Assembly: GCA_007449985.2 (NCBI GenBank)
Contig: VIIQ02000565.1
Location: 1-64,000 of the forward strand
Length of the DNA stretch: 64,000 nt
Origin: Desmodesmus armatus
Taxonomy: Eukaryota; Chlorophyta; Chlorophyceae; Sphaeropleales; Scenedesmaceae
Direction: 5' to 3'
Shown here: positions 12,666 through 25,478 of the stretch, piece after piece
Numbering within the stretch: the first letter of the stretch is position 1
Layout of the letters: the number at the start of each line of letters is the position of its first letter
The notes under the pieces: generated by a model
Databases searched by the model: none
Told to the model about the DNA's origin: nothing
Seen by the model: only the letters and a program-made list of their open reading frames with translations
Made by a program: the position numbers and the translations under genes

Positions 12666-15600
12666 GCTGCCGTGCTCTGCGACCGTTGCTGTGCTGCTGT
12701 GGCATGGGTAGATGCACTGCCAGGGCATTCCCTGGTGGGGTGTGGATGGTACGAGCGTATGCTGCAGATTTGCTGTTGGCCTGCTGCATTCAGCAAGTCT
12801 CGTCTGTTGGGTAGGCGGCCATCTGTTGGGTTTGGGGCCAGAGGCCTTGGGGTGCTTTGAGGGTTCCCTTGGCCAGCTGGTGTGTTGTCTGCTGGGGTTT
12901 GGTTGATATGGCGCATCTGTCAACAGCACGTGTGTTCTTTCATGCTGACACTGAGCAGCATGGTCGGCGTGGCAGTTGTTGTGTGCAGCGTGGTTCTTTG
13001 CAGGTAGTGCCACAGCTGATGCCTGCAGCCAGCTGAGAAGCCAACCCAATTGTTGGTTGGCTTGGCTTGCAAGCCTGTGGCTGGCGAACATGCACTTGTA
13101 TTCTTTCTCTTGCCTCATCCAAAGGGGGGGCATGGCTGGTGAGGTCTGTGTATGTGTTCACATCATCAAGATTGCATCTGGAGCACATCTGTGTGTTTCT
13201 GCGTCAAATCAGGGCTCAGACTGGGCTTGGGGTAGTTGTTTGTGCAGGGCTGTGTGTTTGTTTGGGTAGCTGGCAGGGAGGCAGCAAGCTGCATGACAGC
13301 AGCCACCCGCCCAGCACTATAGCTGCTGTAGCTTGGTAGTAGCTATCTGCTGCTGGGTTGCTTGGTGTGTTGCGTCACGCTCTTGCAGCCACTGACAGGC
13401 CGACTAAGAAAGACATGTTGAAGGGTGTGTGTCTTTGTCTCTTGCGGCCAGTGCCAGTCATTCTTGTTCTTGCAACCCTTAAAATCCATCAGGAGACAGC
13501 CTGTGCAGCAGACACCAACCGTTGGGAGGTCACACCCTTTGTGTGACTACACCCTAACTGTGCTTCCTCCTGGGACCACACGGGCCGGTTGGTCTAGGCT
13601 GACCCCCCGCTCTTCTTGTATGGGGGTGGGGGACGGGAATCCTGGTGAATATAAGTTATTGGTCGTTTGTCTTCAGGCATTTGTCCTCAGGCATATGTCT
13701 TCAGGGGTTTGGTCTTGGGCGCTGGGGCGAGTCCAGCTCCATGTGGTGAGTGTGAGAAGTCCTGCTTGCGTTTGGTCAGCCCTCTGCTGCCTACCTTGTA
13801 CCAAGCTCTGCGTCTCTCTCTTGTGACATGCATCTCTTTGGCCAGCCCTGTGAGAGTGTCAGCCCTCCTCCCCCGGCAGGGCCCTGACAAGGCCCAAGGC
13901 TTAGTAGGCCTACCTGAAATGACAATGGATGTTGGGCCAACGCCCTGGTACTAGCAGGGCTGTTCAGCAGTGTGGGCGATTCATTCTGTTATGGACAGGG
14001 AGGCAAGTCTCCAGTTCGACGCAGCGGTGGTAGTTTGTGTGTGGACGCTGGGGGTACACATGCTTGTGCACCCATGTGCGTGTGTGAGGATGGTGTAAGC
14101 GGGCAGTCATGCTTGCTGTGCGCAAGCGTGTGTGTGTGCTGGGGAAGGGGGCATCAGTGTCGTGGCCTGTTTTAGTTGACAAGCCTTCAGAGAGCGGTGC
14201 CAAGAGATGGATGCATTGGCTGCTGCTGCTCCAACATGCTGAGGCTATTTCTAGGTCTGCGTTGGCTGCTTTCTGGGCGATTCATTGCTCAGTTGAGTGT
14301 CAATCCACCACACGGTCAGTCAACCAATCTCCTGGTTAGCCGCAGGGAAAGGGGTGCACATGTGCTTCCTGCCCGCTCGCCTGCCGCCCCGCCAGCCCTT
14401 ACAGTTGCGACATATGATTGGCCTGCTGCGAAGCTAGGCACAGCGAGTGTGTGAGCGTACGGGCGGGTGGATTGCGCACGCAACTGTGGTTGCGCTCGTG
14501 GTTGCACACGCAACGACGATTGGGTATGTGTGTTTGAGGGGTGGAGTGTGAGATTGGATGTCTTCTTCAGCGCGCATTCGCCTGGCAAAGCTTCTTGTGT
14601 TGATCCACACGCCACTCCTGATGCTGTCCTGTCACGTGTGCAGCCTGTGTGCTTGTCTTGCGGTCAGCAGGCACTGCCTGCTCATTAAATTCGGCCACTG
14701 GCTGACTCACTCTGTTATGTGGTAGAGTTGTTTGATCGTGTGCCTACTCCGCTGGATGCCCAGCCCCTCTGCAAGCCTTATGTGAGGTACAAGTAGTGGC
14801 AGCACACCCCAACCTAGCTGTGTGTTCTTGCATGGGCCAACCTCCCAGTCTGCGTGCAGGTGGGCTAGCCCTATTGATTGTCGCTGGGTGTGGCATTTCT
14901 GCCGAGTGTGGGTGGGTGTTCTTTGCTTGTGTCAAGCGCCAGCCCACCATCTGCTTTTTGGGGCTGTGAGGGCATAGCGATTGTTTGTTGTGTGCACAGT
15001 GTGAGTGTCTGTGGAGTGCTGTTAGTATGGCGCGACTGGCCGGTTATCCCTGCGACCAACACTCGGGCTGGCAGCTGTCAGTGTCAGCTCGCTTACAGCT
15101 CAGCAGCTGGCTGATGGGAGCAGCATAAGCGCACACAAGGCCCTGCCGCTGTGCCTGCTTTATACAACACATGCAGCCATGTGGTAAGAGACGCATGCAC
15201 CGTCTGTGCGCTTGGTGGGCGGTGGAGAGTGTGCATGTGCAGACTGCCAGGGCGAGTAGTGTGTGTGTGGGGGGGGGGGGGCGAGTCAGACGGGTTGTGG
15301 AGTGTGTCTAGGCCTTTGGCGCCTGATAGAGTGGACTGGTGGGCCTTCAGCCCAGCATGTGCGTGTGTGGTCTCCGGTCTTAGAACGTAATCCCAAGGTG
15401 TTGCATGGGAGTGGCTGAGGGTGGGTAGTGCTTGTGGGGAGCCATCCCGTGTGGCGAGATGAGCATAGATGCAGGCTTAGTGGGAAGCACTGCTGCAATG
15501 CCTGTCATGGCGCCAGGTGTGCCTGATAGGGATGCTGTGAGCCAGCCTTGCTGAGCTGCCCCAATGTGTGTTGTGTGCAGACACAGTCTCTTCTGTGTTG

Positions 15601-18445
15601 ATTGCTGCTGTCAATTGGGTGAGATGGGTCAGAGGGCCATGTGAAGGCATACATGTGTAAGACACTGAGCTTGATGACAGCCGATGCAATCATCAGACAG
15701 TGTGTGTGCAACAGCTGTCACGAGGTCAGGGTAGCTGTGGGTGTGGAGGGCTGTGCTGTCACTGTGCATGTGGTGTGTAGGCATGCATATGCATCATTGG
15801 AGGTCCCCTGTGTCTGGTGCACACTGCATGCTTGTGCAGATATGGGGGTGCGAAGCGGCCTGTACCAGGGGCAGCATTGCTGTTGATGGGCAGCATGGCG
15901 TTGTCGTAGTGGGGACCACTAGCAGTCACTAGTGACCAGAGTCAATAGTGACCAGAGTCCTGGCACAGAATACAAAGCCCCTCCAACTTGTAACAGTATC
16001 GTTACAGGCACAATCAGTGGTGCAGCGTATCATCGTGTGTGCCGGATTTGCTTGTGACTTCAGCCTTAGCTGGCAGCTGGCATGGAGTTGAACGGCTGCT
16101 GTTGGTTTGTTTTTTTGGCATTTCAGGGCAAGGCAATCTCCGAGAGTGGCACTCCATCCACACACTGAACACCCACATCCAAGCACCAGCAGATGCTGAC
16201 TGCTATCACAAGGGACACACCACTGAGCGCCAAACTGCCACTTGCACCAACAACACAAGCTTTTTGCGCACCAGAAGTGCAGGTCCAGTGCCCGGCACAC
16301 TGTGCAGTACAGGAAACAAAGCAGCACACATCTTGCACAGAACAGCATAGCACAACACAGCACAGGTGAATCCAGCTCCAGCAGTGCTACATGTGCCTGT
16401 GCTGCAGACACGTAGCTTGCATGCGCAGCTGGCCCAGCCCAGCATTTCGGAAATGCACAAGCATGCTGCCACTGCGGACAGCCTCAAACGCTCTATCACC
16501 GCACAACAAGGAAGCATGGATCTGACAAGTGACAAACCTATTTGCTGACAAGCCCAGTAGCTGCCTACACTGCAGGAGTCACACTGTGACTGGTTACTGT
16601 CTGGTCAGAAGGGCTGATGCACAAGTCAAGCCAGACACAAGCCTAGAGGCAAGGCAAGGCTCAACAGCAGGTGACGCTACATATAGTGTAGCACTGGGGG
16701 AAGGCACTTATCGTCGCATGGCGTCGGGTGGGCGTTGCATGCGTCGTGCAAGGGTCGTGTGTCAGTCGTGTGAGGGGAGAAACCGACGGCTAAACGACCC
16801 AGGCCGAGACGCTTACAAGACGATCGTTGACAAGGAAACCGACGCGCACACGAAGCCGACGCATGGGCAATGCCTTGGCACAGCGTCGTTTAGGCGTCGC
16901 CTGCCCTTTGGGTTAGGGTCTCTTGACCGTGGCTTTTGGTTGCTGTGGCCTGGGCAACTGCAAGGCGACGCGACATATCGGTTGGGCAAAGGAAAGTGCT
17001 GCCAGAGCCGTACACACCCACGTTCAAGTTCTACAAGCAGACCGCCGAGTATTGACACAAGCCGCTTAAGCTTGCTGGCAACGTGCCTGGCGTGAAAATT
17101 TTTGAGCCTTTCTGCTGCGGCTGCTGCTGCGGCAGTCAGGGTTTTTTGAGTCTGAATGTGGCATGGTTTGTGTACCGAGGTGAAGGAGCCTCCAGTGGTG
17201 CATTTGCTTTCTGAGCCCAATATTGTGAGGTTCCTGGTTGGTGCCTTCAAGGCAATGAGTGGCGTTGGCAAGGCAGAGTGTTGTCAAGGCAGAGGACACT
17301 CTTAGTGCTGAGGGAGGGTTGGGTAACACGCTGGCAGGCTGTGCCAGTGGGCGAGGTTGGCCCTGGCCCAGCTGGCAGCCTCAGACTCAGTGGTTTGACA
17401 GTGATTTGTTGACCGGTTTTTTTTTTGTTTTTGTGGTGACAGGTCAGGTGGTGGAGGCATTCTGATTACTTTCTGGAACAAAGATATCACAATGGTTGAC
17501 GTCACCAAAACAGCTGCTCAAAGTATCGTGCTGTGCTGTCACATGTCACCCAACATTGGCTGAAGGCTGTGATATAAGTGATGTGCCGCCACACTGAGTG
17601 TGCTGTTCACACCATCATCAGCTGTTGCCACACTTAAACTGCAATCTGGATCTCAAAGACCCTGTGTTGAGCGCAATAACATGACTGTATCTGTCACAGA
17701 TACAGTCACTGACTGTGTGCTGCACTCAAAGCAATCAGCACAACAACTACAGTCCAGTGACTGTATTTGAAATGTCCTCATCGTCCCTTGTAAATCTTGA
17801 GCGCACACAACCTCGAAATGACATACTTCGAGGTGCCAGAGGCATGGGAGCATCAGCAGCTGCAGCGGGGCAGGAGTTGGTGGGCAATATTTCAAACTGA
17901 AGTTGACTCGGCGAGTTGACTGATGCGTCAGTCACCGCAACGCTTGGGTAAGGTCTTGCAATGATACCCCAATACTTTTTTATGCTAGACTGTCACTTGC
18001 CTTTGTACAAACGTTGACGCCCAGCTGCGCTACAGCACTGTGCCACCAGTGTAGGTACCTTTTGCGGGACTCTTCACAGCAGGCAAGCGCCCCTGGTCCC
18101 ATGTGCTTTGTTGTTGCTTCTTTTATGTCTTGTGAGAGTCTTTATTGCCTTCCCCATGCGCCATCGCGAGTTTTCCTTGGGCACAACAGTAGGTGGTTGG
18201 GCACATCACATGTTGGGTTGTTGAGCTGTGTCACTTCGTGCATGCTGACGGCCCTTTCCATGAATCACATACAGAGCAGCAGAACTTCTTCTGTCATGTC
18301 ATTGGGACGGCACAGCCAATGACGTGTGCACCACAACACAGCAAGCTTCACACCCACAGCCAGCACCATCCAACTGATACGCTGTCTGTCGCGTGCTTCT
18401 CTTGGACCTTCTTTCTGTGCTGCAGCATTAGAGCAAAAAACACCC
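12467..18445. other. Gene-poor 6-kb stretch
   Basis: No ORF here shows a recognisable domain, and no exon chain with consistent phase could be assembled. The longest + frame, 16529-17095, encodes a basic Ser/Arg-rich sequence that I cannot support as a gene. The DNA is TG-rich with a short G run near 15270. It may hold UTRs, non-coding RNAs or old repeats that I cannot identify. Confidence 0.5.
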
Positions 18446-21400
18446 ATGAGGTTACAATGGTGGGCTGCAGTGGCTGTTCTGCTGGGCGTTTTGGCAGGCA
18501 GCACCCCAGCAGCAGCCAGCCGTGTGCAGCAGCAGGGGGACCCTCGTTTGACTCCAGCAGCTGACAGCAGCAACAGTGCCCGCGTCATCCCAGAAGGAGA
18601 GGTCTATTTCCGCGATACCCCTCACGAGGACGACAGCGAGGGCCCCAAATATCACTCTTGGCACCTGCACGACCCTACATTTGACCCACACAGCAGTGAC
18701 CCAGGGGACCGGGGGCCCCACTATAAGTAAGGAGGTTCGCAAGAGCAGTCTGCAGCAGCATAACCGCATAATCATCAACACCAGTACAGCAAGGAGCACA
18801 CAGTGCAGGGGGGGAGAAATGCCTCAACCTGTGCACTAGCCAGCGGGCCAAGGGCTCATGGGGCGCCCATGCGGCCAGCAACACAAAGATCGTGAACACG
18901 TTTTTCTGCCTGCAACCAGGTATGATGGCAGACAGGAGGTAAATCATCCCTATGAACACAAGAATAATTTCTTTGATGGAGGCTACTACCCCAAGCATGA
19001 CAGCTACCACAATGAGCCCGATGCAGAGCTTCCTCGGCCACCCAGGTGTGTTGCAGTGGCAAAAGGAGGTGTGCCAGGCTGGCACTGCCAGCATAATACA
19101 CCCAAGCAGTTGTGAACTATACAGTAAGATACAGTATAGTGCAGTACATTACAGTGTGGTGCGGTGCAGTGCAGTGCATGACAGTACAGTACAGTCGTAT
19201 TCACAAGCGTGTGTGCCCCAGTGTGTGCCACTTGTGGCACAACTTTGGACAGCAAGGGAATCCCATCACACCGGACCAGCAGCAGCTGATGCAGCATGGC
19301 CCAGAGCTGCAGCAACACCAGCACATCCGATCATCCTGACATCAAGTTCAAAAGCAGCACCTGCTAATCTGTTGGGAGCAGCGCTGTTCAGGTTACACAT
19401 ATACGGTGCCCTACTGCACTGCAGTGCTGCGCTGCTGCCCATCTTACATGTCCTATGAGCAGCGCTGTTCAATTTCCACAAACACAGTGCCCCACTGCAG
19501 GTGCTGCACTCATGGCTCCCTCGCTTCTGCACATGGACGCCCCTCTGTTGTTAGCCCTGACTCCATTCACGCTGTCCGTGCTTACCCTGCTGCTGCAGTA
19601 ATCAAGGCTGTCTGGGGTCCCTCCCTCCCTTGAGCTGCCCCCGAGCCCTGCAACACCCCTGAGGTACAACCCCGGCCAGCAACCGGTCCCCAACGACCGC
19701 CTCCCCTCCTGCTCTACCCCAGGGGCCCAGTACGCGTGGTCTGCAGAGTGTGCTGAACAGATGGCTGTGAACGGCACGTGTATGGGATCAGCATACTGCC
19801 AGCCTGGAGACGCAACAGTGCCTGCAGCTGCCAGGTGTACTGCCACTGGCTGGAAGGTTACTGCTGAATGCTACCCGGCAGGCTGCAGCCAGATGCCGCC
19901 GCCCTATGTAAGGCCCTTTGACCCCAATCCGACAGAGGAGGATCCCAACATGTTTGCGGAGTGCGCCGTACCAGCGTACTTCAATCAGGTGAGGGTGCAT
20001 TACGAGAGCGACACAGTGATTGCTAAGCAGCGTGGTGCTTTGCAGAGGCAGAACAAGGAAGCGTCCAGTCAGGTACGCAATCCTGAAGTGAAGCAATCCA
20101 CCATGGGGAGCTAGTACTGCCACTCCCTTCTGCCAGTTTGGTCCAGGCGCTGGGCACCTCCTGAATGTAAGGCATGTTGGGCGTCCCTCGTCGGTGAGGC
20201 TCAAGCCTCTGGCCCCCGGCAGTCGGGGTAGTTCGACTGAGTTGTGCGTGGCCAGCCGGTGGGAGGTGCGCCCCCTTGGACTTGGGGGGAAAGATAGTAC
20301 TGCCACATGCTAGCGCTGAAAGTTATCGGCAAGGTCAACCGAAACGTTGAACATGTTTACCTCAACGCTGTGTGTGCCAATCTGCCCTGCAGGAGTGCAC
20401 CGCCCCCTGCAAGCATGGCGGCACTGCAACGGCAGTGTGCAAGCAGCGCCAATACCCATTTGTCACATGTTACCAAGATTCACCCTTCTGGGATGTACAT
20501 GGTACCTGCCTAGGTGCGGCAACTGACAGCTTCTCCGTTCGGTGTTTTTCTATGGGCACCCAAGTGTAGTTCTGCATGCAAAATGCACGGCTTCAGACGT
20601 TGAACCTGTGGTGCATGCAGTATGCAAACTTTGCTCTGAGAGCGGCATATCCTTACAAGCCGCCTTACTGACCTTAAGAAGCCAGCCGCTGTTACGCGTA
20701 TGCTGCATGTTTGAACTTGAAGGCGTCCCTCCGCGCCTACCTATATCTTTGTCGTCCTCTATCTGTTGATGACGTGAGATCGCTGCCGCATGCCCGCCTT
20801 TTGCCCTTTGCAGTGGATCCCTGTCAAAGTGGCACCCCAGTCCCTCCGGCACCTTCAGCCGAAAGTGGCCCAGTCACATACGACGGCGAATATGTGTTTT
20901 CCCCAAAGGTCATACCAGATCATTTGTGCAACTTCCCCCCTGGGGCGTGCAACGAAACGTTCATCGTAGTTTTCCGTATCGAGGCCACCAACACGAAAAG
21001 GTCCATCAATGTGTCAACGTGCGGTGTGACCGATGGCGATGATACAGTCATCGAAGTGCGGCACATTGACGTGAACAGAGCAGGTGGGTTCAAATCTCCC
21101 TCCCACCGTACTGGTTGTCATCATCGATGTACGCATGTTGCCCCTGGTCGCGCCTGCCCCCCCCCCCACACACACACACACAAGATTGTGTTGTGCATGA
21201 TGTGTGCCTAATGATGTTCAGTAGGTGGGAGAACAGAGCGTATGCATACAGTACAGTGTGCGATTGGGTAGTACCCAGGGTTGCATCACCCACCACCAGG
21301 TTGCTACTTTGAGGTGGAAGCTTCGCTGGATGAAGGTGCGCAACATCATTTAACATCTGCTTTTGCTACCTGTGCCGCAGGCGTATGCAGGCTTGCCGCC

Positions 21401-24400
21401 TTGGAAGACGTTGAAGTGTGTGGTAAGTCCGACTTACCAGTGGCATCTGCCCTTGGGGCGGCTTTGCTGCCGCATGCTGCAGCAGACGCCAGCACCCTTC
21501 TTGTCTGTTGAGCCGAGGCAAACTGTTTGAGGCATGAGTGATATTGGCTAGGCTGCTGATGCATTCTTGAGAAACCTAGGCTAATGAACCTGTACCTAGT
21601 TGGAATGACTAAAAGAGAAAGGAACGCCACGCGGTTGTCGGTGTCAGATCCCGATACACCCCCTTTGTATCCGATACGAGTCGTGCATGTGCTGCTGCCT
21701 ATTCCGTTCTGCTCTTGATGCAGCTACATCTGGTTTCTGTGACGGCAACCAAGGAGGGGCCACTGCCACCAAGCGACCGTCTGCCGTGTTCACTGCCAGC
21801 GCTGGCACAGCTTATCTGGTCATCTACTACAAAAGTACATGCTACTTCGACCAGCTGCCGGGCGAGCAGCTCAACAACCAGCTGGCAATCTCACAGCGCA
21901 CGCTAGCTGACAGCAACAGTGTTGTTGTCGTCAACAGTGACAGCAGTAGTGGTAGCAGCTCTCGTGCCGCGCCACAAGGGGAGGTGTACTACGGCCGTGT
22001 GCCTCACAAGGACGACAGCAATGATCGCGGACGTCACCGTCACCATGACCACCCTCACCAGCACGACCCTGAGTTTGACCACTACCATGAGGAGGAGCAG
22101 GAGTTTCAGCAGAGGCATTTTGGCGAGTGGGAAGGCCGGCAACACTACCGGCAAAAGAGTGAGGATCGCTATGGAGACTACCACTACCCGAAGCATGACA
22201 GCTACTACCAGACACCCCATGCAGACTACCCCAAGCCACCCAGGTGTGTGTGCTGTAAGGTCGGAAGGAAGGGTGAATTTGGTGTTGTGGCGGGTAGCTG
22301 GCAACAACAGTAGTCTACTCGATGCAGTACTACTGTAGTACATGTCAGGCATGCCGCAGCAGCAGCAGCAGCAGCCACCACAACTCTGCAATTCTACTGT
22401 TCTTGCAAGATATCCTGTGCTGGCTGAAACCTTTGTGTCCTTGTGCAGCCCCGGTAACCAAGGCTGCCTGGGGTCCCTCCCTCCCTTGAGCTGTCCTGCG
22501 AACACTGCAACAGCCCTGAGGAACAACCCCCGCCAGCAGCCTGTGCCCTCCTGCTCCTCCCCTGGCGCCAAGTACGCTTGGTCCTCAGACTGTGCTAAGC
22601 AGATGGCCGTGAACGGCACGTGCATGGGATCCGCATACTGCGACTTTGGCGGCGCTACAGTGAATGCTACAGCCGTGTGTACCGGGGCTGGTTGGAGAGT
22701 GACTGACGGATGCTGGCCGGCAGGGTGTAGCAACGTGCCTCAAGGACCGGTTGCGAATCCCAATGGTACCGACTTTGCAAATTGCTCTGTGCCTGGGCAT
22801 ATCAACCAGGTGAGGGAGGGACTGGTAAGCATGGGGCTGTGTCGTCTACAGAACAGCACACATAGCAGTTCAGGAATGCGGTACTTCCCAGCAGGCAAAA
22901 TCCCATCATCTGCCTGTGAGCCACCTGGCAAGGGCGAATGGTCACTACAGGGGCCATACTACGAGAGGCCCTACTACCATTTTGTTGCTGACCAAGCAGT
23001 ATGGTGCCAACACTGTAGTTACAAGAAGAATTGACAGATTGCATCTTGCAAATGAACATTCCGCTTCACAATCACACCTTGTGCCCAGGCGCTTTGTAAT
23101 TAATATCAACAACATGAAATCTCAAGCTACTTTCATGTACATGGGGTTGTTGAATTTCTAAGTTTTCCACTCAACTTGATGTACCTTTTGCAATTTTCTG
23201 TGGACCTGCCCTGCAGGAGTGCACCGCAACCTGCGAGTATGGCGGCACGTCGATGGCGGTTTGCACTTATGAGTTTCTCGACTTTGCGCCTTGCTATCTT
23301 GAGCCGCCCAGCTGGATTGTGACTGGTGCATGCAGAGGTGAGACCCTTTCCGTAAAGGCACCGTGTCGTAAAACATTGGCGCCATGACAGATATTGGCGC
23401 TGACTCTGGCAAGAGTGCGGGGCAACAACAATAGATGCATGTCCGGCTCCCTGAATGTCCAACATGCCACACCACCCATGCCGAATGCCAAGGCAGTAGT
23501 AGTGGTGATCACGTCAGCGGTGGTCCAGATCTGATTGCATAGCATCCAGTACAAGCCCACTCGGGGCATCAGGCGGTTGGTATCTTCTTGAGTGATCACT
23601 TCTGGATGCACTTTCAGTAGTCTGACCGCAAGCCATGCACAAAATCCTAGGGCATTGGTAAGTGCCAACCCCAGAGCAACTGACGCGAATCAAATGTTGT
23701 CGCCTTCTTGTTTGCAGTAAATGTCTGTCAAGCCGGCACCCCCGTGCCTTCAGTCGAATCTGGCCCCGTGATGTACCAAGGCCAGGTCTATCCTACGGCC
23801 AACGTCATCGTTCCAGACGGGGCATGTTACTGTGATGAATCACAAGAAGCACCGGCGGTTGCAGTTTTCCGCATCGAAGCCGCCACAGTGAACCGAGCTG
23901 TCAACGTCTCTACATGCGGTGTGGATAACGCCGACGGTACCGTCATTGAAGTGCGGCGCATCGATGTGAACGAAGCAGGTGTGTGCATGTCTCCCGCAAT
24001 CCCCCACAGTGTGATGCATGCCGTTGCGTTATCAGATGTGCCGGAGGCGCAGGCTGACGCAACACATCCGATCTTGCGGAGCAAGTGTGTCGTCACGTTG
24101 GTGATGGATAAGTTACAAATAACATGACCGGCACCGCACCGTCAATGTTGTGCCCGTCAATTGCACTAGCAGTCGACCGAAATTTCCCTTGAATGTGTGC
24201 TGCTTGGCATGCAGGCACCTGTGCGCTGCCACCGGCATTCAACCGTGACGTTTGCGGTAAGTTGGCATGCGTGCTGGTGCTGCTTTGCTGCCGTGTCTAC
24301 TGGTACTGCTTGCGGCAAACAGCTGCACCTGCATGTAGTGCACGCATAGCCACATGGCGCAACCATTGAGCGCAAGCATTTTGCTTTTCCTTCTTATTAG

Positions 24401-24730
24401 CACACGACATACAGATGGGTCCCTGCGCAGTTGCATTCAAGCTCGAAAGTTCATCCTACGCGTGCGCCCAGGCACTAACATGTCATTGTGCGTGCTCTGT
24501 GATGTGAATTTGCTGCCGTTTTCCTGCCCACCAACGCAGCTGCTTCCGGGTTTTGTGGTCCTTGTAACGCTGAATCCTTCGTCCAACGTCCTGTACAGAC
24601 GTTCTTTGCAAAAGCTGGCACTCAGTACATAGTCTTGCACTACGACGGCAGCTGTGTAAGCGGGCTCTCGGGCACTCCTACCAACATAACAATCTCACAG
24701 CGGTTCTGTGGTGAGACGTGCTTCCCTTGA
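18446..24730 (+). CDS. Secreted modular Cys-rich protein with two tandem modules (12 exons, ~908 aa if one frame break is tolerated)
   Basis: Signal peptide MRLQWWAAVAVLLGVLAG. Exons: 18446-18726, 18920-19045, 19599-19988, 20393-20513, 20814-21083, 21381-21422, 21724-22243, 22449-22809, 23217-23337, 23718-23978, 24215-24256, 24540-24730. Exons 3-7 and 8-12 encode the same order of domains: a QMAVNGTCMGSAYC domain; ECTA.C..GGT..AVC; a beta-rich segment with VFRIEA and NVSTCG; a 42-base microexon; and a closing beta segment (GTAYLVIYY / GTQYIVLHY). The beta part resembles bacterial pre-peptidase C-terminal (PPC) domains (weak, by eye). Splice phases and several exon lengths (121/121, 42/42) are identical between modules. 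Exon lengths sum to 2726, one short of a codon multiple, because exon 3 lacks one base near 19650. Likely an extracellular or wall protein; function unknown. Confidence 0.75.
18845..18868 (+). repeat. Dispersed GCTCATGGGG-type repeat, copy 1
   Basis: GGGCCAAGGGCTCATGGGGC, inside intron 1 of the modular secreted-protein gene. It shares the core GCCARNGGCTCRTGGGG with copies at 25443, 39162, 42443 and 46367. Confidence 0.5.
19117..19200 (+). repeat. Degenerate TACAG/TGCAG pentamer tract
   Basis: Runs of ACAGT/GCAGT pentamers (for example GACAGTACAGTACAGTCG) in intron 2 of the modular secreted-protein gene. A related TGTAC pentamer run occurs at 30237-30265. Confidence 0.7.
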
Positions 24731-25261
24731 CAGCACAGCACTGCAGCATGTGCAGCTGCCAGCTGCAGTAGACGCTTGCAATTGGGCCCGGCTAGTGCGC
24801 ACAGCCAGACACAGTGTGCGGCGGTACTGCCCGGCAAGTGGCCGATGGCGTATTGCAACACTGTTGACGTGCTGCAGTTGCGTGTAGTGCCTTTGTATGT
24901 GGTCTCGCTGTAGTTGTGCCTTTTGGCCTGCAGGTTCTGCACAGTCTAGACTCTGCAGATCTGCACAGCAGTCGTGGCAGTCACTGGTGAAAAGACTTCC
25001 TTCTGGCAGGCATGTGTAGATCTGCATGCTGTGCTGTGCTGTGATGTTGCTGTGCACAGCAAGGCTTGCTGTGATGGGCAGCTGCAGTCTGGTGGCCCGC
25101 AATTGGCGGCTCCCATTATTTGACTGCATCGTTGAAGCCTCGATCAATTGGGCCTGACGGAATGTGACAAAAGCACTGAGGGTGTCTATTTTAGGCCTGT
25201 ATATATATGCCATACTCGGCCTGGCCGGCCATTGCTAGGCTGTGTCCACATAGCCATGTAT

Positions 25262-25281
25262 TACACGGCCCAGGCCGTGTA
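25262..25281. repeat. Perfect inverted repeat, 9-bp arms
   Basis: TACACGGCC, CA, GGCCGTGTA. It lies about 0.85 kb from the stop codon of the Rep-like gene and could be an element-associated hairpin. Confidence 0.7.
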
Positions 25282-25442
25282 GTTTGAGTGGTGAAAGTAC
25301 TCAGAATAGAGGGGATGACAGCACAATGGCAGCATCATGCTGCATGTTGCAGCGGCAGTTCCATCACCTCTCTCAGCCTTTCAGTGGTTGTTTTGTGTGG
25401 TTTACTAAAGTAGTACTGTTACATGGCTCAAGCCATACCTGA

Positions 25443-25478
25443 GCACCCCGTAGAGAGCCAACGAGGCTCGTGGGGCGT
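25443..25478 (+). repeat. Dispersed GCTCRTGGGG-type repeat, copy 2
   Basis: GCACCCCGTAGAGAGCC followed by AACGAGGCTCGTGGGGCGTG. It can fold as a hairpin with a GAGCC/GGCTC core stem. Confidence 0.6.

Noticed and set aside
16529..17095. 188-codon open frame on the + strand
   Set aside because: No domain, no splice context, basic Ser/Arg-rich composition typical of a chance frame in GC-rich DNA.
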